DNA of 60,904 nt from Nocardioidaceae bacterium (GCA_009780515.1 WQZX01000012.1:1-60904); one strand, 5' to 3'; positions 8,692 through 18,012 are shown, numbered from the stretch's first letter. Notes: a model not told the origin generated them from the sequence alone. Numbers and translations are program-made.

Positions 8692-9614
8692 CAGTCGTCC
8701 ACCTTCGCGAGGAACTCGAGGAGCAGCTCGTGGATCCGCTCCGGCTGCTCGAGCTGCAGGAAGTGCGAGCCGCGCAGCTCGATGTAGTCGGCGTCCTCGA
8801 TGCGCGCCGCGGCGGAGGCCATGTCGCGGGCGCCGGCCAGCACGTCCCACGACGCCGCGACGAAGCGGCAGGGCACGTGGATCGAGCTCAGCGAGACGCG
8901 GGTGTGACGGGAGGTCGAGATCGCCAGGTGGGCGTACCAGTCGACCGGCGTGGTCAGGAACTCGCCCAGGCCGACCGCGGTGGCGGCGGGATCGGCCACC
9001 GGGAACATCAGGCCGGAGTGCGAGATCAGCCGGACGGCGCGGTCGCCGATCGGGAGACGGGTCGTGACCGGCGTGGCCAGCCAGCCGGCGTACTTGGCGA
9101 TCCGGCAGGCGTTGACCGTGACCGCGCGCGCGACGAAGTGGGGGAGGTGCAGCGGGCCGAGCATCGTGGCGAAGGTGTCGCCGGGAACGCCGCACATCGC
9201 GAACAGGCCGCTCACGCGCTCGGGATGGCGGTAGGCCATCTCGAACATCGTGTTGACGCCCATCGACCAGCCCATCAGCACCGCGCGCTCGATGCCGAAG
9301 TGGTCCATCACCGACAGGCCGTCCTCGACGAAGTGCTGGATCTCCACGTTGCGCGGGTCGGCGGGGCGGTCGGAGCCGCCGACACCGCGGTGGTTCCACG
9401 ACACGACACGTACGCCGCAGTCGGGGTCGAGCAGCTTCGGCCAGAGGTAGGGGTTGGTGCCGAGCCCGTTGCACAGCACGACCGTCGGGCCGTCGATCAG
9501 GCCGTCGGGGTCGTTGGTCCACGCCCGCAGGTAGGTCCCGTCGTCGGACAGGATGTCGCGGAACGCGAGGTGCGCGTGCTCCGCCTGATCTGCGCTGGCG
9601 GGTTCGGTGGGCAT
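8691..9614 (-). CDS. Alpha/beta hydrolase
   Basis: 307 residues, cytoplasmic alpha/beta-hydrolase fold. The nucleophile elbow GWSMG (about residues 116-120, Ser118), an oxyanion-type region after VVLCNGLG and a late His in ELRGSHFLQLEQPE give the expected Ser-His arrangement; the acid is probably in the segment before it. The pattern VVSWNHRGVGGSDRP is typical of ester or epoxide-hydrolase-like members. Substrate cannot be inferred. Start ATG 9614 is preceded by a CAGAAT sequence six bases upstream, a weak version of the leaderless-promoter spacing seen elsewhere here. It is co-transcribed with the sugar dehydrogenase gene through a one-base overlap. Confidence 0.85.
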   Translation of the reverse strand: MPTEPASADQAEHAHLAFRDILSDDGTYLRAWTNDPDGLIDGPTVVLCNGLGTNPYLWPKLLDPDCGVRVVSWNHRGVGGSDRPADPRNVEIQHFVEDGLSVMDHFGIERAVLMGWSMGVNTMFEMAYRHPERVSGLFAMCGVPGDTFATMLGPLHLPHFVARAVTVNACRIAKYAGWLATPVTTRLPIGDRAVRLISHSGLMFPVADPAATAVGLGEFLTTPVDWYAHLAISTSRHTRVSLSSIHVPCRFVAASWDVLAGARDMASAAARIEDADYIELRGSHFLQLEQPERIHELLLEFLAKVDD

Positions 9615-9636
9615 GGGCTGATTCTGCCCTGCCGCC

Positions 9637-10509
9637 CTAGTCGATGCGTGGCGCAGGGCCGCTCGTGGACGTGCGCGTCGCGCCGACGCTCGCGGCGACG
9701 ACGCAGGCGATGGCGATCCACTGGACCGGGCCGAGCCGCTCGCCGACGATCAGCAGGGCGGTCAGCGCGGCTGCCGCGGGCTCGAGGCTCATCAGCACGC
9801 CCAGCGTCGCCGGCCGGATCCGCCGCAGCGCGGTGATCTCCGCGCTGTAGGGCACCACCGAGCTCATCAGGCCGACGACCGCGCCGGTGAGCAGGATGTG
9901 CCCGTCGCCCAGCCGGTGGGCGATGCCCGGCAGCCCGGGCGTGACGACCGCGGTGGCGACGATGCTCGCGACGGAGAGGCCGTCGAGGCCCTCCCAGCGC
10001 CGTCCGGTGCCCGCGCTGAGCAGGATGTAGCCGGCCCAGCCGGCGCCCGCCAGCAGCGCGAACCCGGCACCGACCCAGCTCCAGCTGGTCCGCTCCACAC
10101 CCAGCAGCACGACGCCCGCCCCCGCCAGCGCCGCCCACAGCAGGTCGCGCGACCGGTGGGAGCCGATCACCGCGATGGCCAGCGGGCCGAGGAACTCGAT
10201 CGTCACCGCGATGCCGATCGGGATCCGCGCGAACGACTGGTAGATAGACCAGTTCATGACGCCGAGGCAGACGCCGAAGGCCACGACCGTGATCCAGTCG
10301 GCACGGCTGCGGCCGGTCAGCCTCGGTCGCGCGATCGCCAGCAGGACCACCGTGCTGACCGCGAGCCGCAGCCACACCAGGCCGCTCGGGTCGACCTCGT
10401 CGAAGATCCGCTTCGCGATCGAGGCGCCTGCCTGCACGGACACCACACCGACGACGACCAGCCCGATCGCGACCCACAGCGGTGGGCGTGGGAGGCGACG
10501 GGGGGACAT
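9637..10509 (-). CDS. EamA/RhtA-family transporter
   Basis: 290 residues with about ten hydrophobic helices in two similar halves (two EamA domains). Features such as FARIPIGIAVTIEFLGPLAIAVIG and a last-half RRIRPATLGVLMSLEPAAAALTALLIVGERLG closely match the RhtA subgroup, which exports threonine, homoserine or other metabolites. Inner-membrane exporter by homology; substrate uncertain. Single gene. The start ATG lies seven bases after TAGATT, so the transcript is probably leaderless. It diverges from the small ORF at 10547. Confidence 0.9.
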   Translation of the reverse strand: MSPRRLPRPPLWVAIGLVVVGVVSVQAGASIAKRIFDEVDPSGLVWLRLAVSTVVLLAIARPRLTGRSRADWITVVAFGVCLGVMNWSIYQSFARIPIGIAVTIEFLGPLAIAVIGSHRSRDLLWAALAGAGVVLLGVERTSWSWVGAGFALLAGAGWAGYILLSAGTGRRWEGLDGLSVASIVATAVVTPGLPGIAHRLGDGHILLTGAVVGLMSSVVPYSAEITALRRIRPATLGVLMSLEPAAAALTALLIVGERLGPVQWIAIACVVAASVGATRTSTSGPAPRID

Positions 10510-10516
10510 CGGGTCA

Positions 10517-10540
10517 AATCTAGTGTTCCGCGACTAGTGT
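10517..10540. promoter_or_regulatory. Back-to-back leaderless promoters between EamA gene and 10547 ORF
   Basis: On the minus strand TAGATT (10522-10517) ends seven bases before the EamA ATG. On the plus strand TAGTGT (10535-10540) ends six bases before ATG 10547. The sequence CTAGTGT also occurs as a direct repeat at 10520-10526 and 10534-10540, fourteen bases apart, and could bind a shared regulator. -35 elements are not clear. Confidence 0.5.
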
Positions 10541-10546
10541 GCGGAC

Positions 10547-10930
10547 ATGAGGCGCCCGCACGAGAACGTCGCGACCGTTCTGGTGGATCCGGCCGTCCTC
10601 GAGGACCTCGAGCTGGCGCTGATGAGCTCGGACCTCCACCTCTGGCCGGTGCGCACCGCGCCGATCGTGCTCGACGGCAGGCGGCGGGAGTTCCAGGTAC
10701 GCCGCCAGCTGCTGACGAGCCAGCGCGGGGAGTGGGACGACGCTGCCGCATGGGTGCCTGCGTGGGTCGGGTTCGGCGACCGGTGGCACCACGGCGACGA
10801 GCCGCTGCCGTGGTCGGCCCACCAGGCGCTGTGGGCGACCCTCGACCGGTACGCCGCCCACGTGCGGTTCCAGCGTCGCCTCGGCGGGGTGCCGCCGATG
10901 CGGGTTCCGGTCGAGCGTCACGCATCCTGA
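10547..10930 (+). CDS. Small conserved-looking protein of unknown function
   Basis: 127 residues, basic, soluble, no signal peptide or membrane helix. The chain reads as an ordinary globular protein with several Trp/His (SSDLHLWPVRTAP, WVGFGDRWHHGDEPLPW). No family is recognised. The start is supported by a TAGTGT element six bases upstream, as in other leaderless genes of this window. It is divergent from the exporter and followed at 11013 by an independently promoted gene. No competing frame has better codon bias. A role cannot be given. Confidence 0.6.
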   Translation: MRRPHENVATVLVDPAVLEDLELALMSSDLHLWPVRTAPIVLDGRRREFQVRRQLLTSQRGEWDDAAAWVPAWVGFGDRWHHGDEPLPWSAHQALWATLDRYAAHVRFQRRLGGVPPMRVPVERHAS

Positions 10931-11012
10931 GCGCGTCGGCGGACCGCTGCACGCACCGGGCAAAATCCGTGAGTTCGACCACGAAGCCGGGCCGCTGCCC
11001 TAGGTTCGAGAC

Positions 11013-11462
11013 ATGCCTGCCTTCGCGCACACGCACGAGACGACGATCGCGGCGCCGGTGACGACGGTGCACGCCCTCGTCTCGGACTTCCGCCACTGGC
11101 CGCAGTGGTCGCCGTGGGACGACCTCGACCCCGAGCTCGAGCGCCGGTACGTCGGCACCGGTGTGGGTGCGTCGTACCACTGGAAGGGCAACAACAAGGC
11201 GGGCGAGGGCACCATGCGGTTCACCGCGATCACCGCCGACCGGATCGACGTGGACCTCGAGTTCCGGAAGCCGTTCCGGGTCCGCAACGAGGTCGTGTTC
11301 ACGCTCACGCCCGTCGCCGGCGGCACCCGCGTCGCGTGGACGATGAGCGGCGAGCGCAACCCGGTCTTCGCCGTCCTCGGCCGGCTGTTCCTGGACAAGG
11401 CCATCGGCAAGGACTTCGACAGGGGCCTGGCCTCCCTCAAGGCCGCCGCCGAGGCCGCCTGA
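11013..11462 (+). CDS. SRPBCC (START-like) family protein
   Basis: 149 residues matching the polyketide-cyclase/SRPBCC helix-grip fold: an N-terminal strand HETTIAAPVTTVHALVSDFRHWPQWSPWDDLDPE, a central beta sheet (GEGTMRFTAITADRIDVDLEF, NEVVFTLTPVAGGTRVAWTM) and a long C-terminal helix (FDRGLASLKAAAEAA). Proteins of this fold bind hydrophobic ligands; the ligand here is unknown. The ATG is six bases after TAGGTT (11001-11006), so translation is probably from a leaderless mRNA. Single gene. Confidence 0.85.
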   Translation: MPAFAHTHETTIAAPVTTVHALVSDFRHWPQWSPWDDLDPELERRYVGTGVGASYHWKGNNKAGEGTMRFTAITADRIDVDLEFRKPFRVRNEVVFTLTPVAGGTRVAWTMSGERNPVFAVLGRLFLDKAIGKDFDRGLASLKAAAEAA

Positions 11463-11654
11463 GGCTCTGGGGCGGGCCAGGCACGTGGCCCGGGCGGGCG
11501 CCACTCGAGTGACCGTGCACGCCGGTCCGGACCGCGCGGCGACCGTCCTGCACTGTCACTCGCTGCTCAGCACCGGTCTGGGTCGCCTCCGGCGATCATC
11601 CGGACGGTTGAGATCGCGCGTGGCCGTCGTACGACGGCGGCCTATCCTTGACCT

Positions 11655-13502
11655 ATGCCTACGCTCCGCTCCGCAACCTCGACCTCCGGCAGGAACATGG
11701 CCGGTGCCCGCGCGCTGTGGCGTGCGACCGGCATGACGGACACGGACTTCGGCAAGCCGATCATCGCCGTCGCCAACTCCTTCACCGAGTTCGTTCCGGG
11801 CCACGTCCACCTGCGCGACCTCGGCAAGCTCGTCGCCGACTCCATCAAGGAGGCCGGCGCGGTCGCCAAGGAGTTCAACACGATCGCCGTCGACGACGGC
11901 ATCGCGATGGGCCACGGCGGCATGCTCTACAGCCTGCCGAGCCGTGAGCTGATCGCCGACTCCGTCGAGTACATGGTCCAGGCCCACTGCGCCGACGCGC
12001 TGGTCTGCATCTCCAACTGCGACAAGATCACCCCCGGCATGCTGATCGCCGCCCTGCGGCTCGACATCCCCGTGGTGTTCGTCTCCGGCGGCCCGATGGA
12101 GGCAGGCAAGACCACCGCCATCGAGGGCGTCGTCCACGACCGCCTCGACCTGATCGACGCGATGGTCGCCTCGGCCAACGACGCGGTCACCGACGAGCAG
12201 CTGATGAGCATCGAGCAGTCGGCCTGCCCGACCTGCGGCTCCTGCTCCGGCATGTTCACCGCCAACTCGATGAACTGCCTGACCGAGGCCATCGGCCTCT
12301 CGCTGCCCGGCAACGGCTCGACGCTGGCCACGCACGCCGCCCGCAAGGACCTCTTCGTCGAGGCCGGCCGCCGCATCGTCGACCTGGCCAAGCGCTACTA
12401 CGAGCAGGACGACGACTCGGTGCTGCCGCGCAACATCGCGACCCACGAGGCGTTCGAGAACGCCTTCGCGCTCGATGTCGCCATGGGCGGCTCGACCAAC
12501 ACGGTGCTGCACCTGCTGGCCGCGGCCCGCGAGGCCGAGATGACCTTCTCCGTCGACGACATCGACGCGATCTCGCGCCGGGTGCCGTGCCTGTCGAAGG
12601 TCGCGCCGAACAGCCCGAGCTACTACATGGAGGACGTCCACCGTGCCGGCGGCATCCCCGCGATCCTCGGCGAGCTCAACCGGGGCGGCCTGCTCAACAC
12701 CGACGTGCACAGCGTGCACGCGCCGGACCTCCAGAGCTGGCTGGACGAGTGGGACATCCGCGGTGGCAAGGCCTCCGAGACGGCTCAGCAGCTCTTCCAC
12801 GCGGCCCCCGGCGGCGTCCGCACGACCGAGCCGTTCTCGACCGAGAACGTCTGGTCCTCGCTCGACACCGACGCGGCCGACGGCTGCATCCGCGACGTCG
12901 AGCACGCCTACACCAAGGACGGCGGCCTGGCGATCCTCAAGGGCAACCTCGCCGCGGACGGCTGCGTGGTCAAGACCGCCGGTGTTCCGGAGGAGGTCTG
13001 GCAGTTCCGCGGCACCGCCCGCGTCTTCGAGTCCCAGGAGGCCGCCGTGCAGGGCATCCTCGACAAGTCCGTGGTCGAGGGCGACGTGGTCGTCATCCGC
13101 TACGAGGGCCCGCAGGGCGGGCCTGGTATGCAGGAGATGCTCTACCCGACGTCCTTCCTCAAGGGCCGTGGCCTCGGCCAGAAGTGCGCCCTGATCACCG
13201 ACGGCCGCTTCTCCGGAGGTACGTCGGGCCTGTCGATCGGCCACGTCTCGCCCGAGGCCGCGGGCGGTGGCCTGATCGCGCTCGTCGAGACCGGCGACCC
13301 GATCTCCATCGACATCCCCAACCGCAGCATCGAGCTCGAGGTCGACCAGATGGTCCTCGACGAGCGACGGGCGGCCCAGGAGAAGCGCGACCGGCCCTAC
13401 ACCCCGGCCGACCGCGAGCGCACGGTCTCGGCCGCACTGCGGGCCTACGCGTCGATGGCGACCGCCGCCTCCGACGGCGCCTACCGCCGCGTGCCGGAGT
13501 GA
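11655..13502 (+). CDS. ilvD: Dihydroxy-acid dehydratase
   Basis: 615 residues, the normal length for IlvD. It dehydrates 2,3-dihydroxy-isovalerate and 2,3-dihydroxy-3-methylvalerate to the keto acids that precede valine/leucine and isoleucine. An Fe-S cluster is expected from [12 protein letters not shown] and [19 protein letters not shown]; other family blocks are [28 protein letters not shown] and FKG-type C-terminal [20 protein letters not shown]. Start ATG 11655 is six bases after TATCCT (11643-11648), consistent with a leaderless transcript. It stands alone, separated by about 4.4 kb from ilvBNC. A strong hairpin follows the stop. Confidence 0.97.
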   Translation: MPTLRSATSTSGRNMAGARALWRATGMTDTDFGKPIIAVANSFTEFVPGHVHLRDLGKLVADSIKEAGAVAKEFNTIAVDDGIAMGHGGMLYSLPSRELIADSVEYMVQAHCADALVCISNCDKITPGMLIAALRLDIPVVFVSGGPMEAGKTTAIEGVVHDRLDLIDAMVASANDAVTDEQLMSIEQSACPTCGSCSGMFTANSMNCLTEAIGLSLPGNGSTLATHAARKDLFVEAGRRIVDLAKRYYEQDDDSVLPRNIATHEAFENAFALDVAMGGSTNTVLHLLAAAREAEMTFSVDDIDAISRRVPCLSKVAPNSPSYYMEDVHRAGGIPAILGELNRGGLLNTDVHSVHAPDLQSWLDEWDIRGGKASETAQQLFHAAPGGVRTTEPFSTENVWSSLDTDAADGCIRDVEHAYTKDGGLAILKGNLAADGCVVKTAGVPEEVWQFRGTARVFESQEAAVQGILDKSVVEGDVVVIRYEGPQGGPGMQEMLYPTSFLKGRGLGQKCALITDGRFSGGTSGLSIGHVSPEAAGGGLIALVETGDPISIDIPNRSIELEVDQMVLDERRAAQEKRDRPYTPADRERTVSAALRAYASMATAASDGAYRRVPE

Positions 13503-13521
13503 TCTCGTAGCGAGAGACGAA

Positions 13522-13552
13522 GCGGGGCCCCGGACGACGTCCGGGGCCCCGC
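13522..13552. terminator. Strong hairpin, probable bidirectional terminator
   Basis: GCGGGGCCCCGGAC (13522-13535), loop GAC, then the exact reverse complement (13539-13552). It is followed by TTCTGC on the plus strand. It lies between the convergent ilvD and permease genes and could end both transcripts, although neither side has a long T run. Confidence 0.8.
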
Positions 13553-13577
13553 TTCTGCGTCTGCGACCGTCAACAGG

Positions 13578-15272
13578 TCACTGCAGCTGCTCGTCCTCGA
13601 CGGCGGCCTCGTCCTCGGTGTCGGCGATGTGACGCGCGGCCTCGTCCGGGCTGAGCCGGAAGCGGTAGGCGAGCACGTAGACGATGGCCGAGAGCACGCC
13701 CATCAGCACGAACGACCAGGTGAAGCTCAGGTCGCCACGGTTGCCGGCGGCCGGTGCGGGGAAGCTGCCGAAGTAGGAGATGACGGTGACGCCGACGAGC
13801 CAGGGGACGACCCAGACCGCACCGGACACGAACGCCATGTCGGGCAGGTGGACCTGGCCGGCGAGCGTGAAGACGCCCAGGAGCACGAAGCCGAGCAGCA
13901 CGGCGACCATGAGCTTCCAGTCGACGTCCCACCCCGACCAGTAGACGATCATGTTCGACGCCCAGAACGCCAGCACGGGGATGACGTGGCCGCCGGGGAG
14001 GCGGAACGGGCGCTCTCGGTCGGGCTGCTGCTTGCGCATGGCGGCCAGCACCAGTGGGCCCGAGGCGAAGGACATGACCGTGGCGGACGAGATGAAGCCG
14101 ACCAGCTGCTGCCAGCTCGGGAACGGCAGGAACACGATCAGGCCGACGACGAAGGTCACGATCAGGCTGACCATCGGCACGCCCCGAGAGGTCGTCTTCG
14201 CCAGCGCCCGCGGCGCGTTGCCGTTGCGCGCCATCGCGTAGGAGATGCGCGAGGTGATGGTGGTGTAGATCAGGCCGGTGTCGCCGGGGGAGATGATCGC
14301 GTCGGCGTACAGGAGCACGGCGAGCCAACCGAGACCGAGCATGGTCGCGACGGCGGCCAGCGGGCCGAAGTCGTTCTGGAAGGAGAGCTTGGCCCAGCCG
14401 TGGGCGAGCAGGCTCGGGCTCAGGGAGCCGATGAACGCGACCTGGAGCAGGACGTAGATGATGCCCGTGATGATCACCGAGCCGACCACGGCGATCGGCA
14501 CGTTGCGGCGCGGGTTGTCGGTCTCGCCGGCGAGCTCGATGCCCTGGCGGAAGCCGAGGAAGCTGAACACGATGCCGCCGGTCGCGATCGCGCTGAAGAT
14601 GCCGTGGACGCCGGCCGGCTTGAAGCCGTGCGAGCTGAAGTTGGAGCCGTGGAAGGCGGTCACCAGGAAGGCGACGACGACCACGGTGATGATGATCAGC
14701 TTCCACCAGACGAGGACGTTGTTCAGCCGGGCGAACCAGCGGATGCCGAAGTAGTTCACGACGACGAAGAACGCCATGAGGACCACGGCGGCGGCATACC
14801 CGAGAGTGGTCAGGGTGTGTACGTCGACCTCGGCGGTCGTGCCGCAGGCCGACATGCAGTGGGGGGTGGTGAACGCGGCGTACTTCGTGGCGTACTGCAG
14901 GGCGCCCAGCACCTCGATGGGCGCGGTCGTCGCGACCGCGACCCAGGTGATCCAGCCGGACGTGTAGCTGGCGAAGGACCCGAAGGACATGTGCGGGTAG
15001 CGGACGACGCCGCCGGAGATCGGGAACATGGTGCCGAGCTCGGCGTACACGAGGGCGATCAGCAGGATCAGGAAGCCGCCGAGCGCCCAGGAGATCGTCG
15101 CCGCAGGTCCGGCCTGCTTGGAGGCGTTCAACGCACCGAACAGCCATCCGGACCCGATGATGGACCCCACGCTGGCGAACAGCAGGCCGACGATCCCTAC
15201 GTGGCGTTTGAGCTTCGGTCGGTCCGCGGAGCTCCGTCCGGCGGCGCCTTGGTCGTTCGTGGTCGTCGTCAT
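13578..15272 (-). CDS. APC-superfamily amino-acid permease
   Basis: 564 residues with about twelve to fourteen transmembrane helices. The first helix carries GLLFASVGSIIGSGWLFG, the substrate-binding GSxxGSGW motif of amino acid/polyamine/organocation permeases. SGGVVRYPHMSFGSFASYTSGWITW and the helix-6 region GGIVFSFLGFRQGIELAGETDNPRRN also fit the family. The C-terminal tail is acidic (DTEDEAAVEDEQLQ). Probably a proton-coupled amino-acid importer; the substrate is not predictable. The 148-base region to the divergent gene at 15421 shows no clear regulatory motif. Confidence 0.9.
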   Translation of the reverse strand: MTTTTNDQGAAGRSSADRPKLKRHVGIVGLLFASVGSIIGSGWLFGALNASKQAGPAATISWALGGFLILLIALVYAELGTMFPISGGVVRYPHMSFGSFASYTSGWITWVAVATTAPIEVLGALQYATKYAAFTTPHCMSACGTTAEVDVHTLTTLGYAAAVVLMAFFVVVNYFGIRWFARLNNVLVWWKLIIITVVVVAFLVTAFHGSNFSSHGFKPAGVHGIFSAIATGGIVFSFLGFRQGIELAGETDNPRRNVPIAVVGSVIITGIIYVLLQVAFIGSLSPSLLAHGWAKLSFQNDFGPLAAVATMLGLGWLAVLLYADAIISPGDTGLIYTTITSRISYAMARNGNAPRALAKTTSRGVPMVSLIVTFVVGLIVFLPFPSWQQLVGFISSATVMSFASGPLVLAAMRKQQPDRERPFRLPGGHVIPVLAFWASNMIVYWSGWDVDWKLMVAVLLGFVLLGVFTLAGQVHLPDMAFVSGAVWVVPWLVGVTVISYFGSFPAPAAGNRGDLSFTWSFVLMGVLSAIVYVLAYRFRLSPDEAARHIADTEDEAAVEDEQLQ

Positions 15273-15420
15273 GCGTTGCCTTCCGATTCGGCTGGGGGTT
15301 CATGCCAAGCCGCACCGCGAGCAGACAACGGTGGGCCGTCGACCGGTACCACTTTGCCCGCAACTCATGCCTGTGAGAAGTCTGGTGCGGACTCGGCGCG
15401 TCGGATGGGACGATCGGGCC

Positions 15421-15984
15421 ATGGGCAAGATCCACGAGCGCGTGGAGGGCAGGCTGCGCGAGTTCGTCGACCGGCAGCCGGTCTTCTTCGTGGCGACCGC
15501 ACCCCTGTCCGCCGAGGGCCACGTCAACCTCTCGCCACGCGGGGTGCCGGGCACCTTCGGGATGCTCGACGAGCACACCTTCGCCTGGTTGGACGGCACC
15601 GGGAGCGGCAGCGAGACCATCGCCCACCTGCGCGAGAACGGCCGCATCACGGTCATGTTCTGCGCCTTCGACGGTCCGCCGAACATCGTGCGCCTCCACG
15701 GCAAGGGTCGCGTCGTCACCCGCTACGACGGCGAGTACGACGCCCTGTCGGCCCGCTACACCGACCTCCCCGGCGCCCGGGCGGTGGTCGTCGTCTCGGT
15801 CGAGCGCATCTCCGACTCCTGCGGGTACGCCGTCCCGCTGATGGACTACGTCGGGGAGCGCGACCTCCTCGGACCGGCCTTCGAGCGCAGGGGCGTCGAG
15901 GGGTCCGCCGACTACCGGCGCACCAGGAACCGGACCAGCATCGACGGGCTGCCGGCGTACGACTTCGACCCGAGCGCCCAGTAG
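15421..15984 (+). CDS. Pyridoxamine 5'-phosphate oxidase-family (flavin/F420-type split-barrel) protein
   Basis: 187 residues. The segment FFVATAPLSAEGHVNLSPRG, followed by FAWLDGTGSGSETIAHLRENGRITVMFCAFDGPPNIVRLHGKGRVV, is the split-barrel FMN/F420-binding pattern of the PPOX superfamily. A specific reaction cannot be given; relatives include F420-dependent reductases and general stress proteins. Start ATG 15421 (MGKIHERVEGRLREF) is preferred over upstream in-frame codons because homology-like sequence begins there. The GNAT gene begins ten bases after the stop, but with its own promoter-like TAGCGT at 15982-15987. Confidence 0.85.
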   Translation: MGKIHERVEGRLREFVDRQPVFFVATAPLSAEGHVNLSPRGVPGTFGMLDEHTFAWLDGTGSGSETIAHLRENGRITVMFCAFDGPPNIVRLHGKGRVVTRYDGEYDALSARYTDLPGARAVVVVSVERISDSCGYAVPLMDYVGERDLLGPAFERRGVEGSADYRRTRNRTSIDGLPAYDFDPSAQ

Positions 15985-15993
15985 CGTCGGCCC

Positions 15994-16719
15994 GTGTCCG
16001 TGAACGAGTTCGGCCAGCCCCTCGGTGAGGTCGTCGAGGGGTGGGAGCCGCGCGCCCGTCCCGAGCGCGTCACGCTCGAGGGCCGCTACGTCCGCCTGGT
16101 GCCGCTGAGCTCGGCCCACTACTCCGACCTGTACGCCGCGACGTGCGGTCCCGACGACCGGCAGCGCTGGACCTACCTGCCGGCCGAGGCGCCCACGGAC
16201 CTGCCCGGCCTCTGGATGCTGATGACCGCGCGGCTGGAGGCCGACCCGACGACGTACGTCATCGTCGCGGAGGGCGGGAGGCCCGCGGGCGTGTTCTCGC
16301 TCTGCTCGGTGGACGCCGCCAACGGCTCGATCGAGATCGGCTGGGTCCTCTTCGGTGCCGCGCTGCAGCGCACCCGCGCGGCGACCGAGGCGATCCACCT
16401 GCTGCAGGCCTACGCCTTCGACGAGCTCGGCTACCGCCGACTGGAGTGGAAGTGCGACAGCCGCAACGAGCCGTCGCGGCGGGCGGCCGAGCGGTTCGGG
16501 TTCACCTACGAGGGCCGGTTCCGCAACCACCGCGTGGTGAAGGGCTGCAACCGCGACTCCGACTGGTTCTCGATCACCGACGCCGAGTGGCCGGCGCTGC
16601 GGCAGGCCCACGAGGCGTGGCTCGAGCCCGCGAACTTCGACGCCGACGGGCGCCAGGTCGCGCCGCTGCGGCGACACGCGCCGGAGGTCACGGCCCCGTC
16701 GGCTGGTCCGGTCGAGTAG
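15994..16719 (+). CDS. GNAT-family N-acetyltransferase (RimJ/RimL-like)
   Basis: 241 residues. The N-terminal LEGRYVRLVPLSSAHYSDLYAA and the core IEIGWVLFGAALQRTRAATEAIHLLQAYAFDELGYRRLEWKCDSRNEPSRRAAERFGFTYEG are the hallmark blocks of RimJ/RimL-type GNAT enzymes, which transfer acetyl groups from acetyl-CoA to protein N-termini or small amines. The usual Q/RxxGxG/A acetyl-CoA loop appears as the variant ALQRTRAA. GTG 15994 is six bases after TAGCGT, indicating a leaderless start. The following methyltransferase gene begins eleven bases downstream and may be co-transcribed. Confidence 0.88.
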   Translation: MSVNEFGQPLGEVVEGWEPRARPERVTLEGRYVRLVPLSSAHYSDLYAATCGPDDRQRWTYLPAEAPTDLPGLWMLMTARLEADPTTYVIVAEGGRPAGVFSLCSVDAANGSIEIGWVLFGAALQRTRAATEAIHLLQAYAFDELGYRRLEWKCDSRNEPSRRAAERFGFTYEGRFRNHRVVKGCNRDSDWFSITDAEWPALRQAHEAWLEPANFDADGRQVAPLRRHAPEVTAPSAGPVE

Positions 16720-16730
16720 AAAGGGCTCCC

Positions 16731-17825
16731 GTGACCGCGCACCCGCCCCGTCTCGCCGAGTTCAGCGAGACCCTTGCCAAGCACCTCGCCGCCAACCCCG
16801 ACGCCGGCGACCTGGCCGAGGTCCGCGACTGGATCGAGGGCCTGCGCGCGGCGGAGACGACCCACGACAGGCCGGGCGGCGGCTCCGCGCCGGAGTTCCG
16901 CCGCTACCTCTTCGACGACTTCCGCAAGGTGCTCGCCGCGCAGGGGATCACCTCGGGCCGGGTCTGCGAGATCGGCGGCCCGTACAACTCCCTCGGCGAG
17001 GAGATGCCCGAGTTCGAGTTCACCTACCTGTCCCTCTACCCGGACCCGAAGTTCGACAACGTCGAGCTCGCCGATATCGCGCAGGCCGACTACATCGAGG
17101 GCGGGCAGTTCGACGCGGTCTTCTCCTCGTCGGTGTTCGAGCACGTCGTGAAGCCGTGGAACGCCGCGGCCCAGGTCTCGCGGCTGCTGAAGCCGGGCGG
17201 CGTGGCCTACCACGCGGCGCCGTTCAGCTACTTCTACCACGGTGCGCCGACCGACTACTGGCGCTTCACGCCCGACGCGTTCGAGGTGCTGTTCTCCGAT
17301 CTCCGCACGATCAAGGCGGAGTTCTTCGGCGACGACAGGCGTCGCGACAACCGCGGCTCCGAGGCCAACCCGGTCGACAAGGACGGCGGCGAGCCCTTCG
17401 CCGTCGATCCCTTCGGCGGCTGGCGCGAGAACTGGTTCACCGTCTACGCCGGCATCAAGGATCAGGAGTACGCCGACGGGCTGCTCGAGCAGGCGCGGCT
17501 GCAGGCGATCGTCAACCTGATGAAGACCATGGTCAAGGCGGGCGTCCCGGTCGAGCAGGCGTCGGTGATCGTCCGGCGCAAGCTGCGTCGGGCACGGATC
17601 AACCGCGACCAGGAGATCGAGAAGTGCGAGCCCGAGGAGTCCAGCTTCCCGGAGCTGACGGTCCGCGAGGTGCGTCGTACCTGGTGGCAGCGCGGCAAGC
17701 TCGGGATCCGGCCCACGTTCAACCGGTTCGTGATGGCCCGCAGGCTCGACCTCCCGGTCCCGCTGCTGCCCAACTCCGCGCCCGATGCGACGGAGTCCCT
17801 GCTCATCCCGCGCGACCAGCGCTGA
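16731..17825 (+). CDS. Class I SAM-dependent methyltransferase-like protein
   Basis: 364 residues. CEIGGPYNSLGEE is a SAM-binding motif I, and the block FDAVFSSSVFEHVVKPWNAAAQVSRLLKPGGVAYHAAPF is the usual acidic/post-motif region of Rossmann methyltransferases. The following FSYFYHGAPTDYWRFTPDAFEVLFSD is typical of enzymes annotated as methyltransferases in glycan or cell-surface clusters. The C-terminal 100 residues are highly charged with no recognised domain. Start GTG 16731 follows AAAGG. Substrate unknown. Confidence 0.82.
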   Translation: MTAHPPRLAEFSETLAKHLAANPDAGDLAEVRDWIEGLRAAETTHDRPGGGSAPEFRRYLFDDFRKVLAAQGITSGRVCEIGGPYNSLGEEMPEFEFTYLSLYPDPKFDNVELADIAQADYIEGGQFDAVFSSSVFEHVVKPWNAAAQVSRLLKPGGVAYHAAPFSYFYHGAPTDYWRFTPDAFEVLFSDLRTIKAEFFGDDRRRDNRGSEANPVDKDGGEPFAVDPFGGWRENWFTVYAGIKDQEYADGLLEQARLQAIVNLMKTMVKAGVPVEQASVIVRRKLRRARINRDQEIEKCEPEESSFPELTVREVRRTWWQRGKLGIRPTFNRFVMARRLDLPVPLLPNSAPDATESLLIPRDQR

Positions 17826-17922
17826 GGCTGTGGTGCTCCCGGCGGTGAGACGCGCGTCTTGTCCATTGGGACGGCATGGGAGACTGACGCCGCGACGACG
17901 TGCGACGGCGTACGGTGGTTAC

Positions 17923-17961
17923 ATGCAGCAGATTCTCGTACGCACCGGACGCGCCGACTGA
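17923..17961 (+). CDS. Leader peptide of the ilvBNC attenuator
   Basis: A twelve-codon ORF reads MQQILVRTGRAD. It contains consecutive Ile-Leu-Val codons written ATT-CTC-GTA; ATT and GTA are unusual in this GC-rich genome. The ATG is six bases after TACGGT (17911-17916), so the leader itself is probably translated from a leaderless mRNA. Ribosome stalling when branched-chain amino acids are short would favour read-through into ilvB. This architecture is established for actinobacterial ilvB leaders. Confidence 0.85.
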   Translation: MQQILVRTGRAD

Positions 17962-17980
17962 TCCCCAGCCTGCGCGTCCA

Positions 17981-18012
17981 CCCCTCGTTGCCTCGCAACC
18001 GAGGGGTTTTTT
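17981..18012 (+). terminator. Attenuator terminator before ilvB
   Basis: CCCCTCG/TTGC (17981-17991) pairs with GCAA/CGAGGGG (17995-18006) with one bulged C, followed by six T residues (18007-18012): a classic intrinsic terminator. Just upstream GGACGCG (17947-17953, overlapping the leader ORF) can pair with CGCGTCC (17973-17979). That first hairpin could be the element melted or held by the leader ribosome. Confidence 0.85.

Noticed and set aside
13570..16677. 1035-codon open frame on the minus strand
   Set aside because: It is a shadow of the permease, oxidoreductase and acetyltransferase genes: composition is Arg/His/Gly-rich without domains, while the overlapping frames show clear families.
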